A stretch of 64,000 nt of DNA from Micromonospora sp. NBC_01813 (GTDB lineage: Bacteria; Actinomycetota; Actinomycetes; Mycobacteriales; Micromonosporaceae): assembly GCF_035917335.1 (NCBI RefSeq), contig NZ_CP109067.1, positions 6,013,001-6,077,000 on the forward strand, in the 5' to 3' direction. The notes under the pieces are model-generated. The model was not told the DNA's origin. It was given only the letters and a program-made list of their open reading frames with translations, and did no database searches. Made by a program: the position numbers and the translations under genes. This document shows, piece after piece, positions 23,263-34,706 of the stretch (positions are counted from its first letter, which is position 1; each line of letters begins with the position of its first letter).

Positions 23263-24609
23263 TCACTTTCCGGACGCGACGAGCGCGTGACCGACGCCGG
23301 CCGGGGAATCCTCGGCGAGCCGCCGCAGCGTCCGTGCGAACCACCACATCAGCTCCTCCAGCGCAGGTCTGCCGAGAAGCGTCGGATCCGCTCTCACCAC
23401 CACGGACAGCTCGTTCCCGTTGCGAACCTTGATGTCGAACCGGGGACCGATCTGGCGCCTCGGCCGGTTCCACACCACACGCTCACCGGGGTCGTCCCAC
23501 TCGGCGCGTTCTTTAGCGTTGACGTCGTCGCCCAGGTAGTTGAAGAAGTGGTCAAAGCTCGGAGGAGCGCCACGTTCCTGCGCCACCAGATCCCAGATAG
23601 CGTCCACGTCGTAGCAACCGTGCCGGTAGGCGATGATCCCCTTCGTGTGGACGTCCCGGACGAAGTCGGCGAACGACCGGTCGGGGGCGGGTATCGGCAC
23701 GACCAGCGGGGAGTACTGGTTCATCGAGGTCACCACGTCCTGCCAGGGCCCGTGGCGGTTGCTGGCCTGCAATGTGAGCACCACCAGGTCGGTCCCGACA
23801 ACCTGATGCACGGACAGGGCCGCGAGCGCGAGCATCACGGTCTGCTGGGAAACCTTGTTGCGTTGCGCAACCACCGCGAGCGCGGCGCGGGCGGCCGACG
23901 AGCGCAGCTCCGCCTCGATCCTGCCCTCGTCCCCACCGGATGCGACCGGGATCGGGAAGGCGTCTGCCGGCAGGGTCGTGAGTAGGTTACGCCAGTATCG
24001 CGCCACTCCGTCACGCCGTGCCCGCCACCTGTCCGAACGCTGCAGCAGGGCGATCTCGGATGGCTGCGGGGCCGGCGTCGCGATCCACCTCCGCCCGGCA
24101 GGGTCGTCGACGCCGAGGTCCGCCCGCAACTCGGCGACGAGCCGCAGCAGGCCCCACCCGTCAGCCACGACGTGGTCGATCACCAGTCCGAGATAGGTGG
24201 GCCGGCCTGCGTCACACAGGAGCAGGACCCGCCAGCTGAACTCGGTCTCCCAGGAGAACCGTTGGCGGGCGGTCGATACGGTCAGGGCCAGCGTGTCGGA
24301 TTCCGTGTAACCCGACCGCTCCGTCACGACGAGGTTCACGACTGGGTGCGGGTCGACCAGTTGGCGTCGCCCGTGACCGTCATCGACGAATCGGGTCCGC
24401 AGTGCCTCGTGCCGGTTCGAGATGCCGGTCAGCGCCGCGCGGACACGGTCGACCGTGACCTGCGCTGGCAGGGCGACCGGATAGGCCAGGTACGTCTCCG
24501 ACCACCGATCGAGCGGGTACGTCTCGTTGATCCGCTGCACCGAGACCTGACCGAAGGCGAGCGGTGCCGACACCGGCTGGATGCGTAGGTCGGTGGATAG
24601 CTCGGTCAT
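23263..24609 (-). CDS. Free-standing NRPS condensation protein
   Basis: 448 aa, one complete condensation domain. The active-site motif is D-H-V-V-A-D-G (about 150-156): the catalytic second His and the Asp-Gly are kept, the first His is Asp, a tolerated change. Later blocks (V-T-S-M-N-Q-Y-S-P-L-V-V-P and Y-D-V-D-A-I-W-D-L) agree with the C fold. It forms an amide or ester bond between two carrier-bound or free substrates. NRPS2 begins with an adenylation domain and lacks a loading C domain, so this protein could join the free-carrier-protein unit to that end. ATG 24609 follows AGAGGTG. Confidence 0.85.
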   Translation of the reverse strand: MTELSTDLRIQPVSAPLAFGQVSVQRINETYPLDRWSETYLAYPVALPAQVTVDRVRAALTGISNRHEALRTRFVDDGHGRRQLVDPHPVVNLVVTERSGYTESDTLALTVSTARQRFSWETEFSWRVLLLCDAGRPTYLGLVIDHVVADGWGLLRLVAELRADLGVDDPAGRRWIATPAPQPSEIALLQRSDRWRARRDGVARYWRNLLTTLPADAFPIPVASGGDEGRIEAELRSSAARAALAVVAQRNKVSQQTVMLALAALSVHQVVGTDLVVLTLQASNRHGPWQDVVTSMNQYSPLVVPIPAPDRSFADFVRDVHTKGIIAYRHGCYDVDAIWDLVAQERGAPPSFDHFFNYLGDDVNAKERAEWDDPGERVVWNRPRRQIGPRFDIKVRNGNELSVVVRADPTLLGRPALEELMWWFARTLRRLAEDSPAGVGHALVASGK

Positions 24610-25496
24610 ATCGCACCTCTGGCTGGCACCGACTGTTCCTCCTCGACGGTGGCGCGGACATCCATGGGGCGTGCCTCGGTGGATGGGTTCGACCAATCGA
24701 CGTAAGTCACGGACCTTCCTCGCGGTCGTGCGGCTTTGACATCGAGCACGGGCGGCAGGAGCGATGCGGCGGGCCCTGCCGTTGCAGTGGGGCCACGGGT
24801 GGCAGCCACAAAGGCTGATTTATCAATATGATGTGAGGCTAGACGGTCCCTGGCAATGCAGTCAAGAGCCGCATCGTCCGTATCGAGTCAGGGCTTTCAT
24901 CTGGTCGGCCCGATAGGCGACCCGCAGCCCTTGACATAGACAGGCGATGATGCAATAGTAGTGAAACCTCCTGTCGTACCACGCATCAGGACCTAACGGG
25001 GGATCAGGATGCCTGCTGTCGTCAAATGTGAATCTCGACACTCTAGAAGTCGGTATCTGGTGGCGTCCGGTCGCGACCGACGACGAAGCGAGCTGTGCAA
25101 TCTCCGTCCTGGGACCTGGTTGATCGGTGTGCTGTCCTCGGCTGTTCGTCGCCGTCGTGTGCCCGATCCTGGCAGCCCTCGAGGTGGCGCTACACGCTTG
25201 CTGTCTGGTGGCCAGCCGCCGTCAGTGGGTGTATGCCGGTGCAGAATGTTTCAGGCGCAGCGATTCTAGAAACGGAATGAGTGGGAGTCGTCGATTGTCT
25301 GAGGGACGACATCCTGATATTTCGCCGCTACCCGGTGTTTCACCTCCATCTGTCGGTCGATTGTCTCTCCGGGGAACCGTGTTAAGGCGTTCTGTCAGGT
25401 GGCGTCGCACCTATCCGCAGGCGCTTCCTACACTTGGCGGGCTGTCGCCGTGCCCGAGACGTGACCAAAACGCCCCGGCCGGCCAGCGAGAGGACG
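24610..25496. other. Divergent control region between the condensation gene and NRPS1 (887 bp)
   Basis: No gene is supported. The segment includes an AT-richer patch near 24810-24840 and a plus-strand promoter at 24931-24959. No regulator gene is present here or elsewhere in the island, so control may come from outside. Confidence 0.5.
24931..24959 (+). promoter_or_regulatory. Sigma-70-type promoter upstream of NRPS1
   Basis: A perfect -35 TTGACA (24931-24936) and AATAGT (24954-24959) are 17 bases apart. This would give a leader of about 530 bases before the NRPS1 start, long but not unusual for such clusters. Confidence 0.5.
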
Positions 25497-28400
25497 ATGG
25501 TGCTTCCACTTTCCTACGCCCAACAACGATTGTGGTTCCTCGACCGTCTGCAGGGTGCCGACGCCACGTACCACCTGCCGGTGGCGCTGCGCCTGACCGG
25601 CCCACTGGACATACCCGCGCTGCAGGTGGCGCTCGCCGACGTCACAGCGCGGCACGAGTCGCTGCGCAGCGTCTTCCCCGAGGTCGACGGCGAGCCGGTC
25701 CAGCATGTTCTCGCGGCGGAGCAAGCGCGACCGCAGCTGCTGGTGACTGACGCCAGGACTGGCGAGACCGAGCCGGCTATACGCCGGGCCGTGCTCGAGC
25801 CGTTCGACCTCGGACGCCAACCACCGCTGCGGGCGACGCTGTTCCTCCTCGAAACTGAACAGGCGATCCTGCTGCTGGTCCTGCACCACATCGGGGCAGA
25901 CGGTTGGTCTATGGCGCCGCTGCTGCGCGACCTGTCGGCCGCCTACCGGGCACGTGCCGAACACCGCACCGCACCAGATTGGCCCGAGCTTCCAGTCCAG
26001 TACGCCGACTACGCGTTATGGCAACGTGAGCTGCTGGGCGACATCGACGACCCGGACAGCCAGTACAGCCGGGAGGTGGCCTGGTGGGTCCAGGCGCTCA
26101 ACGGCCTTCCGGAGCCGCTGCCGCTGCCGACCGACCGGTCACGACCGGCAGTGGCGAGTCGGCGGGGCGCAGTGGTTCCTATCCGTTGGAGCCGGGACCG
26201 GCACCAGCGGCTCCTCGCGTTGGCGCGGGCGCACGACTGCACGCTCTTCATGGTGATACAGGCCGGGCTGGCGGCACTCCTCTCCCACCTCGGTGCCGGA
26301 ACCGACATTCCGATCGGTACCGTCGTCGCCGGCCGTACCGAGGAAGGGCTCGAAGACCTTGTCGGCTTCTTCGTGAACACCTTGGTACTACGCACGGACG
26401 TGTCCGGTGACCCGGACTTCGTGCAGGTTCTGCGGCGGGTACGGGACATGGACCTCGGGGCGTACGCCCATCAGGACCTCCCCTTCGACTGTCTGGTTCA
26501 GGCGCTCAACCCACCGCGCACATTGGCGCACCACCCACTGTTTCAGGTGCTGCTCGTGCTCGAGAACGTCACCGCGGTCGCCCCGGACTTCGGTCCGGTC
26601 TGCGCGGTGGCGTGGGAGGTGGAAAACCCGGCGGCCAAGGTCGACCTGACCTTCCAGCTCCGGGACACCTACGACGCCGACGCAACGCCCGCCGGCCTGG
26701 TGGGCTCGCTGGAGTACGCCACGGACCTGTTCGACGAGACCAGCGCCGAGGCATTCGTCACCCGGCTCACCCGGTTGCTCGACGAGGTCGCCGAAACGCC
26801 GGGCATCCCGATCCGGCAGATCGATCTGCTCGGCCTGCACGAAAGACGGCAGATCCTAGCCGAGTGGAACGCCACCGAGCGACGCCTGCCGGAGACGACA
26901 CTGCACGCGGAGTTCAGCCGACAAGCGACCCGTACGCCGCGGCGTACGGCCCTGCTAGGCGACGGGATGGCAATCGGGTACCGCGAGCTGAACGCGCGTG
27001 CCAACCGGCTGGCGCACCACCTCACCCGGGTCGGCGTCCGACCAGGCGACATTGTGGCGGTGGCGGTCGAACGTTCGCCCGCCCTTGTCGTATCCCTGCT
27101 GGCGGTCCTCAAGGCGGGCGCGGCCTTCCTGCCGCTGGACTCCGCGCACCCGGCCGACCGGCTCGCGTACGTCGTGAGAGAAGCCCGGCCGACGCGCGTG
27201 TTGGCCGACTCAGCCGCCCGGGAACTGCTCAGGCTCGATCCGTCGACGATGGTGACGGTCAACGACTCCGTCTTTGACGATTCCCTGGCCGAGCTCCCGG
27301 ACGACGACCCGTCGCGAGATCTCACTCCGGACCACCCCGCCTACCTGCTCTACACGTCCGGATCGACCGGCCGGCCCAAAGGGGTGCTCGTCTCGCATGG
27401 CGCGATCGCCAACCGCCTGCGCTGGATGCAGGCGATGTACCCGCTGACCGGAGATGACCGGGTCCTGCAGAAGACCCCGTCCGGATTCGATGTCTCGGTC
27501 TGGGAGTTCTTCTGGCCGCTGCAGGTCGGGGCAACGCTGGTGCTGGCCGGACCGGCTGAGCACCGCGATCCGGCCCGAATCGCCCACAGAGTGCGCGAGC
27601 AGAGTGTGACCATTGCGCACTTCGTGCCGTCCATGCTGCGGCTGCTCCTCGCCGAGCCAGCGGCTGCCACCTGCACCGGCCTGCGGCGGGTCTTCTGCAG
27701 CGGGGAGGCCCTGACGAGGGAGACAGCCGACGAATTCCACCGAGTCCTGCCCAATGCGTCGCTGGAGAACCTGTACGGCCCCACGGAGGCGGCGATCGAC
27801 GTCACCGCCCACACCTGCCGACCCGGCGAGCGCGGACCGGTTCCGATCGGGCGACCCGTCGACAACACCCGGGTCTTCGTGCTGGACGACAGCTTGCGCC
27901 CAAGCCCCGTCGGTGTCCCGGGCGAGCTCTACCTGGCCGGCGTCCAACTCGCGCAGGGCTACCTGGGACGTCCCGCACTCACCGCCGCCAGTTTCGTCGC
28001 CAATCCGTACGGCGCGGCGGGGGAGCGCATGTACCGCACCGGCGACGTCGTCCGCTGGCTGCCCGGCGGCGTACTCGGCTATCTGGGGCGCTCGGACCGT
28101 CAGGTCAAGCTCCGCGGACAGCGGCTGGAGCTCGGTGAGATCGAGAGCGTGCTGGTCGGCGACGAACATGTGGCCGCCGCGCACGTCCTGGTGCGCGAGA
28201 GCCGGCCGGGCGAGCCGACGCTCGCCGCGTACGTCACCCCGGCCCAACACCCGGCGGGCGGCCGTTTCGACCCGGCCCGGCTGCGACGACTGCTCGTCGA
28301 ACGGTTGCCCGAGTACATGGTGCCGGCCACCGTCACCGTCGTGGAGAGCTTCCCGCTCACTCCCAACGGCAAGCTCGACGTCGCCGCGCTACCCGTGCCG

Positions 28401-29507
28401 TCACTCCCCACGACCACTGCCGCCCATCCCGGTACGCCCCTGGAAGCGGCGCTCGCCCGGCTGTTCGAGGAGGTCCTCGACCTGCCCAGGGTCGGCGTCG
28501 ACGACGACTTCTTCACTCTCGGCGGACACTCCATGCTGGCGGTACGCCTGGTCCGGCGCGTATGTCAGGACCTCGGCATCGACATCGGGGTGCAGAACCT
28601 GTTCCGCCAACCGACCGTGCGCTCGCTCGCCTACGAACTGTCCCAGGGCGAACCAATGGACGCCTACGGCAGGATGCTGCCGCTGCGTCGCACGGGTGGC
28701 GGCGTTCCCCTCTTCTTCGTGCCCCCCGGTTCCGGGCTGAGCTGGTGTTACTACCGGATGCTGGGGCACCTCGACAAGGACCGGCCGGTGTACGTGCTAC
28801 AGGCGTACGGCTTCGGGGAGGAGGCCACGCCCACCGCCACGCCGCAGTTGCCGACCTCGACCGACCAGATGGCTGAGGACTACCTCGAACATGTCCTGAA
28901 GGTGTGGCCCGAGGGACCATACAACCTGCTCGGCTGGTCCTTCGGCGGGATCATGGCACACGTCATGGCGACCCGGCTGCAACAGGCGGGACGCGAGGTG
29001 GCGCGGCTGGTCGTCTTCGACAGCCACCCCGATCCGCCCACCGCCGCGCGAGCCGCCCTCCGTGCTGAGGACCTGCTCCAGGCTGCTCTGGGCAACATGC
29101 TCGGCCGGCCAGCGGGCCGGGACGTCCGGCCGGAGGACCTGCAGGCACTCGGCGCAGACCTCGTCGAGGAGATACGGCAGGGGTTCCCGGCGCTGGCCGG
29201 AGCGCCGCAGTGGCGGATCCGGGCGGCACTGCGGGTCGGGATGAACAACCTGCGGCTGCTACACCGCGCCCAACTCGGCGTCTATCAAGGCGACCTGACG
29301 TTGATCCCCGCTGCTCGCGGAAGCTCGACCGGATCGTCCGCTGAGGCCTGGCGGGACTACGTCACCGGCCGAGTACACGTCTATCCGGTCGACAGCCACC
29401 ACCACGAAATGTTCACCACCGCCGCCCCGGCCACCAGCTCGCTGCTGGCCGACATCCTGCGGACCCCCAGCACTCACATCAGGCCGACGTCAGGGGAGCC
29501 AAAATGA
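25497..29507 (+). CDS. NRPS1: C-A(Ser)-T-TE termination module
   Basis: About 1336 aa. Condensation domain 1-430 (H-H-I-G-A-D-G at about 129); adenylation 460-970 ([18 protein letters not shown]); carrier domain around Ser1011 (L-G-G-H-S-M-L); thioesterase 1061-1335 (G-W-S-F-G-G near 1146). Aligning by eye to the PheA pocket gives D-V-W-H-F-S-L-I-D, the serine code (EntF type). The thioesterase makes this the last module although its gene comes first in the plus-strand operon. No epimerisation domain, so L-Ser is expected. ATG 25497 has GAGAGG close by; GTG 25461 would add 12 residues. Confidence 0.92.
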   Translation: MVLPLSYAQQRLWFLDRLQGADATYHLPVALRLTGPLDIPALQVALADVTARHESLRSVFPEVDGEPVQHVLAAEQARPQLLVTDARTGETEPAIRRAVLEPFDLGRQPPLRATLFLLETEQAILLLVLHHIGADGWSMAPLLRDLSAAYRARAEHRTAPDWPELPVQYADYALWQRELLGDIDDPDSQYSREVAWWVQALNGLPEPLPLPTDRSRPAVASRRGAVVPIRWSRDRHQRLLALARAHDCTLFMVIQAGLAALLSHLGAGTDIPIGTVVAGRTEEGLEDLVGFFVNTLVLRTDVSGDPDFVQVLRRVRDMDLGAYAHQDLPFDCLVQALNPPRTLAHHPLFQVLLVLENVTAVAPDFGPVCAVAWEVENPAAKVDLTFQLRDTYDADATPAGLVGSLEYATDLFDETSAEAFVTRLTRLLDEVAETPGIPIRQIDLLGLHERRQILAEWNATERRLPETTLHAEFSRQATRTPRRTALLGDGMAIGYRELNARANRLAHHLTRVGVRPGDIVAVAVERSPALVVSLLAVLKAGAAFLPLDSAHPADRLAYVVREARPTRVLADSAARELLRLDPSTMVTVNDSVFDDSLAELPDDDPSRDLTPDHPAYLLYTSGSTGRPKGVLVSHGAIANRLRWMQAMYPLTGDDRVLQKTPSGFDVSVWEFFWPLQVGATLVLAGPAEHRDPARIAHRVREQSVTIAHFVPSMLRLLLAEPAAATCTGLRRVFCSGEALTRETADEFHRVLPNASLENLYGPTEAAIDVTAHTCRPGERGPVPIGRPVDNTRVFVLDDSLRPSPVGVPGELYLAGVQLAQGYLGRPALTAASFVANPYGAAGERMYRTGDVVRWLPGGVLGYLGRSDRQVKLRGQRLELGEIESVLVGDEHVAAAHVLVRESRPGEPTLAAYVTPAQHPAGGRFDPARLRRLLVERLPEYMVPATVTVVESFPLTPNGKLDVAALPVPSLPTTTAAHPGTPLEAALARLFEEVLDLPRVGVDDDFFTLGGHSMLAVRLVRRVCQDLGIDIGVQNLFRQPTVRSLAYELSQGEPMDAYGRMLPLRRTGGGVPLFFVPPGSGLSWCYYRMLGHLDKDRPVYVLQAYGFGEEATPTATPQLPTSTDQMAEDYLEHVLKVWPEGPYNLLGWSFGGIMAHVMATRLQQAGREVARLVVFDSHPDPPTAARAALRAEDLLQAALGNMLGRPAGRDVRPEDLQALGADLVEEIRQGFPALAGAPQWRIRAALRVGMNNLRLLHRAQLGVYQGDLTLIPAARGSSTGSSAEAWRDYVTGRVHVYPVDSHHHEMFTTAAPATSSLLADILRTPSTHIRPTSGEPK

Positions 29508-29640
29508 TCGACTCGTCCGACCACGCCACGCCCGGTTCCACGTCGTCCTCAACGAGGACGTGTCCTGCCCGCTCCCGCCGGGCCGCTCGGGACGCCCGAC
29601 CAGCCCACGTGGCCACCCGCGGCGGGAACGATGACGACCG
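29504..29640 (+). pseudogene. Possible decayed MbtH-like sequence between the NRPS genes
   Basis: An ATG at 29504 overlaps the NRPS1 stop (ATGA) and would start M-I-D-S-S-D-H-A. In the next frame the DNA reads R-F-H-V-V-L-N-E-D, which resembles the core of MbtH-like proteins, and then drifts. A frameshift would join the two. The evidence is short and may be chance; an intact MbtH gene exists at 22797-23021. Confidence 0.25.
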
Positions 29641-32600
29641 TTGACAGCGCGTCGGGCACCCGCACCCCGGTCGAACTGTTCGAGCGGCAGGCGGGCCGGA
29701 CACCAACCGCCACCGCGGTCGAGTGCGGTGGCGACGTGCTCACCTACGCAGGGCTGGACACCAGGGCGAACCGGCTCGCCCGGCTGCTCGTCGAACGTGG
29801 TGCCGGCCCGGAGCGGTTGGTCGCACTCGCGGTGCCCCGGTCGCTGGAGCTGGTGGTGACGCTGCTAGCCGTCGCCAAGACCGGCGCCGCGTACCTCCCG
29901 CTGGACCCCGCCCACCCCGCCGGGCGGAACGCGCACATCCTCAGGGAGGCGCGACCGGTGCTCCTGGTTGTCCACTCCGACGCCGACGTGCTCAACCTGC
30001 TCGACACCGGCGTACCCGTGCTGGCGGTCGATACCATCGACGTGTCGACGCCGGCCGGTGGCGCGCCCCAGGACCAGGTTCCCGTACCTGACCGGCACCC
30101 GGAGCACCCGGCGTACGTGCTGTACACCTCGGGTTCCACCGGAACGCCCAAGGGCGTGGTGGTGACCCTGGCGAACTTCGGCAATCTGCTGGCGGCGTTC
30201 CAGGAGCGGCTGGCCCTGGCACCGGCCGACCGGTGGCTGTCCGTCACCACCATCGGGTTCGACATCTCGGGACTGGAGATCTTTGCTCCGCTGTTGAGTG
30301 GCGCGCAACTCGTGCTGGCCACCGCAGAACAACAGCGCGACCCGGCCCGACTCGCAGCCGTCATCGAGCAGGGTGACGTCACCGTCATGCAGGCTACGCC
30401 GGCGCTGTGGCAGGCGTTGCTGGACGGGACGCGGGTACGGCTGTCGGGGCTGCGCGTGCTGGTGGGCGGCGAGGCGCTACCGAGCCGCCTCGCCGGGCTG
30501 CTGCACGAGGGCGCCGCTGAGGTGATCAACGTCTACGGGCCGACCGAGACGACCGTGTGGTCCACCGCCAAGACGATCGGCCCTGCCGACATCACCGCGC
30601 CGCCTATCGGCACGCCCATCCGGCAGACCAGATCGTACGTGCTGAACCAGGACCTGCGCCCCGTCGGGCCCGGGGTAACCGGCGAGCTGTACCTCGCCGG
30701 TTCGGGCGTCGCCCGGGGGTACCTGCACCGCTCCGGATTGACCGCCCTGCGGTTCGTGGCCGACCCGTTCGGTCCTCCGGCGTCCCGCATGTACCGCACC
30801 GGGGATCTGGTGCGGTGGCGGACCGACGGCGAGCTTGAGTTCGTCGGCCGTGCGGACCGGCAGGTGAAGATCCGGGGGTTCCGGATCGAGCTGGGGGAGG
30901 TCGAGGTAGCTGCCCTCGCGCTGCCGGGGGTCGCTCAGGCGGTGGCTGCCGTCTGGGAAGAACGCCGGCAGGATCGCCGGTTGGTGCTCTACGTGCTGGC
31001 CAACCCGGGAACGGCCCCTGACCCGCTGGCGCTACGCCGACGACTCGCCATGGAACTACCCGACTACATGGTCCCCTCCGCCGTCCAAGTGCTCGACCAG
31101 CTCCCGCTGACACCGAACGGCAAGGTGGACCGGGCGGCCCTACCGCCCCCCGATTACCGCGTCGCGTCCGGCGGCGAGACGGCACGGGACGAACGGGAGA
31201 CGCGGCTCTGTCGGCTCTTCGCCGAGACGCTGGGCGTCGCGACGGTCGGAGCCTCGGACGACTTCTTCGAGTTGGGCGGGCACTCGCTGCTGGCGAACCG
31301 GCTGATCAGCCGAGTCCGCTCCGAGTTGGGCCTCGACCTGGGCATCCGAGAGTTTTTCGACGGCGCGACCCCCCGGGCGGTGGCCCGAAGACTCACTCGT
31401 CCGGCGGTCGCCCGTCCGGTGCCGGCGCCAGCACCGAGGCCGGACCGCGTCCCGCTCTCCTTCGCCCAGCGCCGCCTGTGGTTCCTCCATCGGTTGGAGG
31501 GCCGAAGCGCGACGTACAACATGCCGCTGACGCTGCGGCTGCGCGGACGGATCGAGCCCGGTGCGCTCTGGGCTGCGCTGAGTGACCTGGTGACGCGGCA
31601 CGAGGCCCTGCGTACGGTTTTCCCGGACTGCGGCGACGGAGAGCCCTGGCAGCAGGTGCTGTCCAGCGCCGCCGTTATCGTGCCGGCCGTCGTGACCGTC
31701 ACCGACCGGGAACAGGCACAGGCGGTACGCGATAGGTTCATCAGTGACGGGTTCGACCTGAGCACCGAGGCACCCCTTCGGGCGCTCCTCGTCACGGTGG
31801 CCCCCGACGAACACCTCCTGGTGCTGGTAGCACATCACATCGCGGCAGATGGCTGGTCGATGGCACCGCTGGCCAGGGACCTTCTCGAGGCGTACGCCGC
31901 GCGCCGTGCCGGGCGGGCGCCGACCTGGCCACCACTCCCGGTGCAGTACGCGGACTTCAGCCTCTGGCAGCGGGACCTGCTCGGCGACCCGAACGAGCCG
32001 GGCAGCGTCTATGCCCGGGAGCTAGCCTTCTGGAGGGCGGCATTGGCCGGCATACCCGAGGGACTGGCGCTGCCCTACGACCGTCCCCGCCCGGCCCGGG
32101 CCTCGTACCGCGGCGGGCGCGTGTCCATCAGACTCGACGCCACCCTGCACGGGGACGTGGTGCGCTTGGCGCACCGCACCGGCACGACCGTCTTCATGGT
32201 GATCCAATCCGCACTCGCCGCCCTGCTGACCCGGCTTGGCGCGGGTACCGACATCCCGATCGGCAGCCCCGTCGCTGGCCGCGCAGACAGGGCCTTGGAC
32301 AACCTGGTCGGCTTCTTCGTCAACACGCTCGTGCTGCGTACCGACACCTCCGGCAACCCGTCGTTCCGGGAACTGCTGAACAGGGTGCGCGAGGTCGACC
32401 TTGCCGCCTACGCACACCAGGACCTGCCGTTCGAATCCCTGGTGGAGGCGCTGAATCCGGCCCGATTACTCGCACGTCACCCGCTTTTCCAGGTGTTGCT
32501 GGTCGCGCAGAACAACGAGACACCGGCATTCGGGCTTGACGATCTCGCGGTCACCGTCGACGAGTCCGGTCCCGACGTCGCGAAGTTCGACCTATCGTTC

Positions 32601-34679
32601 AGCATCACCGCGCGGCACACCCCCACGCGCGCCGTGCAGGGGATCGACGTGCTTGTCGAGTACTCCATCGACCTGTTCAATCACACCACCGTCGAACGGC
32701 TGACCGGGTACTTCGTGGAGCTACTACGGGCCGCCGTGACCGACCCTGATCGACCGATCGGTTCCCTGGACCTGATGCCGGGCGCTGAACGCCACCGGAT
32801 GCTGTTCGGGTGGAACGACACCGCTCGGGCGGTGACCCGTGATCGGTTACCCGAACTCTTACGAGACCAGGCAGCCCGGACCCCGGACGCGGTGGCGCTG
32901 CGGTACGAGGACGAGTCTGTCACCTACGCCGACCTGGACGCGCGGTCGAACCGGATGGCGCGCCTTCTCTCGGCGCGTGGCTGCGGACCGGAGCAGACGG
33001 TGGCGTTGGCGGTGCCGAGGTCGGTGGACTTGGTCGTCGCGCTGCTGGGTGTGGTCAAGTGCGGTGCCGTATACCTGCCGCTCGACCCCGACTACCCGGC
33101 AGAGCGGATCGAGTACATGCTGCGCGACAGTGCCCCCGTCTGCGTGCTGACCACTCAGGCGATGGCCGCGCGGATACCACGCGAAGCGCCCCGGATCCTC
33201 CTTGACACCACCCAGGTGGCGGAGGAACTGGCCGGGTGGTCCGACGCCGAGTTCACCGACGCGGACCGTACCGCACCGCTGCAGCAGACCCATCCGGTCT
33301 ACATCATCTACACCTCGGGTTCCACCGGCCGCCCCAAGGGAGTCGTATTCCCCTCCGAAGCGTTGGTGAACCTCCTCGCCTGGCATGCGGAGATCATGCC
33401 CTACCGGCCCGGGTTGACCACGGCACAGTTCGCCTCGCTCAGCTTTGACGCGGCGGCACAGGAGATCTTCTCCGCGTTGACCTCCGGCAAGACGCTCGCC
33501 ATACCAAGGGACGACGTGCGCAGAGACACCGAGGAACTCGTGCGCTGGCTCGACCGGTACGCCGTGAACGAATTGTTCGCGCCCACCTCCGTAGTCGATG
33601 AGATCATCACGACCGCGCTGGCGCTGGGGATCGAGCTAGCGGACCTCGTCGATGTCGCGCAGGCCGGTGAGGCGCTGATCCTTCGCCAGCCGCTGCGCAC
33701 CTTCTACGCGGCGCGGCCGGGCCGGCGGCTGCACAACTACTACGGTCCCACTGAGACACACGTCGTCACCGGCTGGACCGTCCCAGACGACCTGTCGACG
33801 GTCGACGTCTCGCCGCCGATCGGGCCGCCGATCTGGAACTGCCGAACCTACATTCTCGACGCGTCCCTGCAGCCGGTCCCGGCCGGTGTGGTCGGCGAGC
33901 TGTACATCGCCGGTGAGCAGGTTGCTCGAGGCTACCTGAACCGGCCAGGGCTCACCGCGCAGCGGTTCGTGGCGAATCCGTACGGTGCCGAGGGGACCCG
34001 GATGTACCGCACCGGGGACCTGGCGCGCTGGCGTCCGGACGGGGCGATCGAATTCCTCGGACGTATCGACTTCCAGGTCAAAATCCGGGGACTCCGGATA
34101 GAGCTGGGGGAAATCGAGGCCGTGCTGGCCGGGCTGCCCGAGGTGGCCCGCGCGATGGTGCTGGCCCGTGAGGACCGGGCCGGGGACAAACGACTGGTCG
34201 CGTACGTGGTCGCGCACCCCGGCAGCGATCCGGACCCGATCGAGCTGCGGCGAGCGAGCGCTAGGACGCTGCCGCAGTACATGGTCCCTTCCGCGGTGGT
34301 GGTACTCGACTCCATCCCGTTGACCCCGAATGGCAAGGTGGATCGGGCGGCGCTGCCCGCACCGGACTACCTGTCGGCGGTACGGGGCCAGGCTCCTCGG
34401 GATGCCCGCGAGGAGGTGCTCTGCCGCCTCTTTGCTGACGTGCTCGGTGTCGCCCACGTGGGTACCGACGACAACTTCTTCGAACTCGGCGGGCACTCCC
34501 TGCTGGCGACCCGTTTGATCAGCAGGATCCGCGCCGAACTCGGCTGCGATCTAGGCATCGGCGATCTGTTCGACGCGCCCACGGTGCTGAGCGTGTCGCA
34601 ACGGTTGACAGCCGGACCCTCCTCCCGCCCGGCCCTGCGTCGGATGCGACCTGTCGCCGGTACCGGTGGGCACCAGTAG
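29631..34679 (+). CDS. NRPS2: A(Gly-like)-T-C-A-T dimodule
   Basis: 1682 aa. A1 10-510 with pocket residues by eye D-I-L-Q-L-G-V-V-W, close to the glycine code; carrier domain with L-G-G-H-S-L-L near 549; C 603-1050 with H-H-I-A-A-D-G near 735; A2 1062-1567 with pocket D-A-Q-F-A-A-Y-V-V, which matches no code I know firmly though its Q-F...V-V pattern recalls proline-type codes; second carrier domain near 1620 (L-G-G-H-S-L-L). No loading C domain and no epimerase. It should build Gly-X and pass it to NRPS1. ATG 29631 lies 123 bases after the NRPS1 stop with only a weak ribosome-binding site. Confidence 0.92.
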   Translation: MTTVDSASGTRTPVELFERQAGRTPTATAVECGGDVLTYAGLDTRANRLARLLVERGAGPERLVALAVPRSLELVVTLLAVAKTGAAYLPLDPAHPAGRNAHILREARPVLLVVHSDADVLNLLDTGVPVLAVDTIDVSTPAGGAPQDQVPVPDRHPEHPAYVLYTSGSTGTPKGVVVTLANFGNLLAAFQERLALAPADRWLSVTTIGFDISGLEIFAPLLSGAQLVLATAEQQRDPARLAAVIEQGDVTVMQATPALWQALLDGTRVRLSGLRVLVGGEALPSRLAGLLHEGAAEVINVYGPTETTVWSTAKTIGPADITAPPIGTPIRQTRSYVLNQDLRPVGPGVTGELYLAGSGVARGYLHRSGLTALRFVADPFGPPASRMYRTGDLVRWRTDGELEFVGRADRQVKIRGFRIELGEVEVAALALPGVAQAVAAVWEERRQDRRLVLYVLANPGTAPDPLALRRRLAMELPDYMVPSAVQVLDQLPLTPNGKVDRAALPPPDYRVASGGETARDERETRLCRLFAETLGVATVGASDDFFELGGHSLLANRLISRVRSELGLDLGIREFFDGATPRAVARRLTRPAVARPVPAPAPRPDRVPLSFAQRRLWFLHRLEGRSATYNMPLTLRLRGRIEPGALWAALSDLVTRHEALRTVFPDCGDGEPWQQVLSSAAVIVPAVVTVTDREQAQAVRDRFISDGFDLSTEAPLRALLVTVAPDEHLLVLVAHHIAADGWSMAPLARDLLEAYAARRAGRAPTWPPLPVQYADFSLWQRDLLGDPNEPGSVYARELAFWRAALAGIPEGLALPYDRPRPARASYRGGRVSIRLDATLHGDVVRLAHRTGTTVFMVIQSALAALLTRLGAGTDIPIGSPVAGRADRALDNLVGFFVNTLVLRTDTSGNPSFRELLNRVREVDLAAYAHQDLPFESLVEALNPARLLARHPLFQVLLVAQNNETPAFGLDDLAVTVDESGPDVAKFDLSFSITARHTPTRAVQGIDVLVEYSIDLFNHTTVERLTGYFVELLRAAVTDPDRPIGSLDLMPGAERHRMLFGWNDTARAVTRDRLPELLRDQAARTPDAVALRYEDESVTYADLDARSNRMARLLSARGCGPEQTVALAVPRSVDLVVALLGVVKCGAVYLPLDPDYPAERIEYMLRDSAPVCVLTTQAMAARIPREAPRILLDTTQVAEELAGWSDAEFTDADRTAPLQQTHPVYIIYTSGSTGRPKGVVFPSEALVNLLAWHAEIMPYRPGLTTAQFASLSFDAAAQEIFSALTSGKTLAIPRDDVRRDTEELVRWLDRYAVNELFAPTSVVDEIITTALALGIELADLVDVAQAGEALILRQPLRTFYAARPGRRLHNYYGPTETHVVTGWTVPDDLSTVDVSPPIGPPIWNCRTYILDASLQPVPAGVVGELYIAGEQVARGYLNRPGLTAQRFVANPYGAEGTRMYRTGDLARWRPDGAIEFLGRIDFQVKIRGLRIELGEIEAVLAGLPEVARAMVLAREDRAGDKRLVAYVVAHPGSDPDPIELRRASARTLPQYMVPSAVVVLDSIPLTPNGKVDRAALPAPDYLSAVRGQAPRDAREEVLCRLFADVLGVAHVGTDDNFFELGGHSLLATRLISRIRAELGCDLGIGDLFDAPTVLSVSQRLTAGPSSRPALRRMRPVAGTGGHQ

Positions 34680-34706
34680 CACCGCGCCACCAGGAAGGAC
34701 TTGCTC

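Noticed and set aside
25009-25269. 86-codon frame upstream of NRPS1
   Set aside because: No ribosome-binding site or domain; located in the promoter region.
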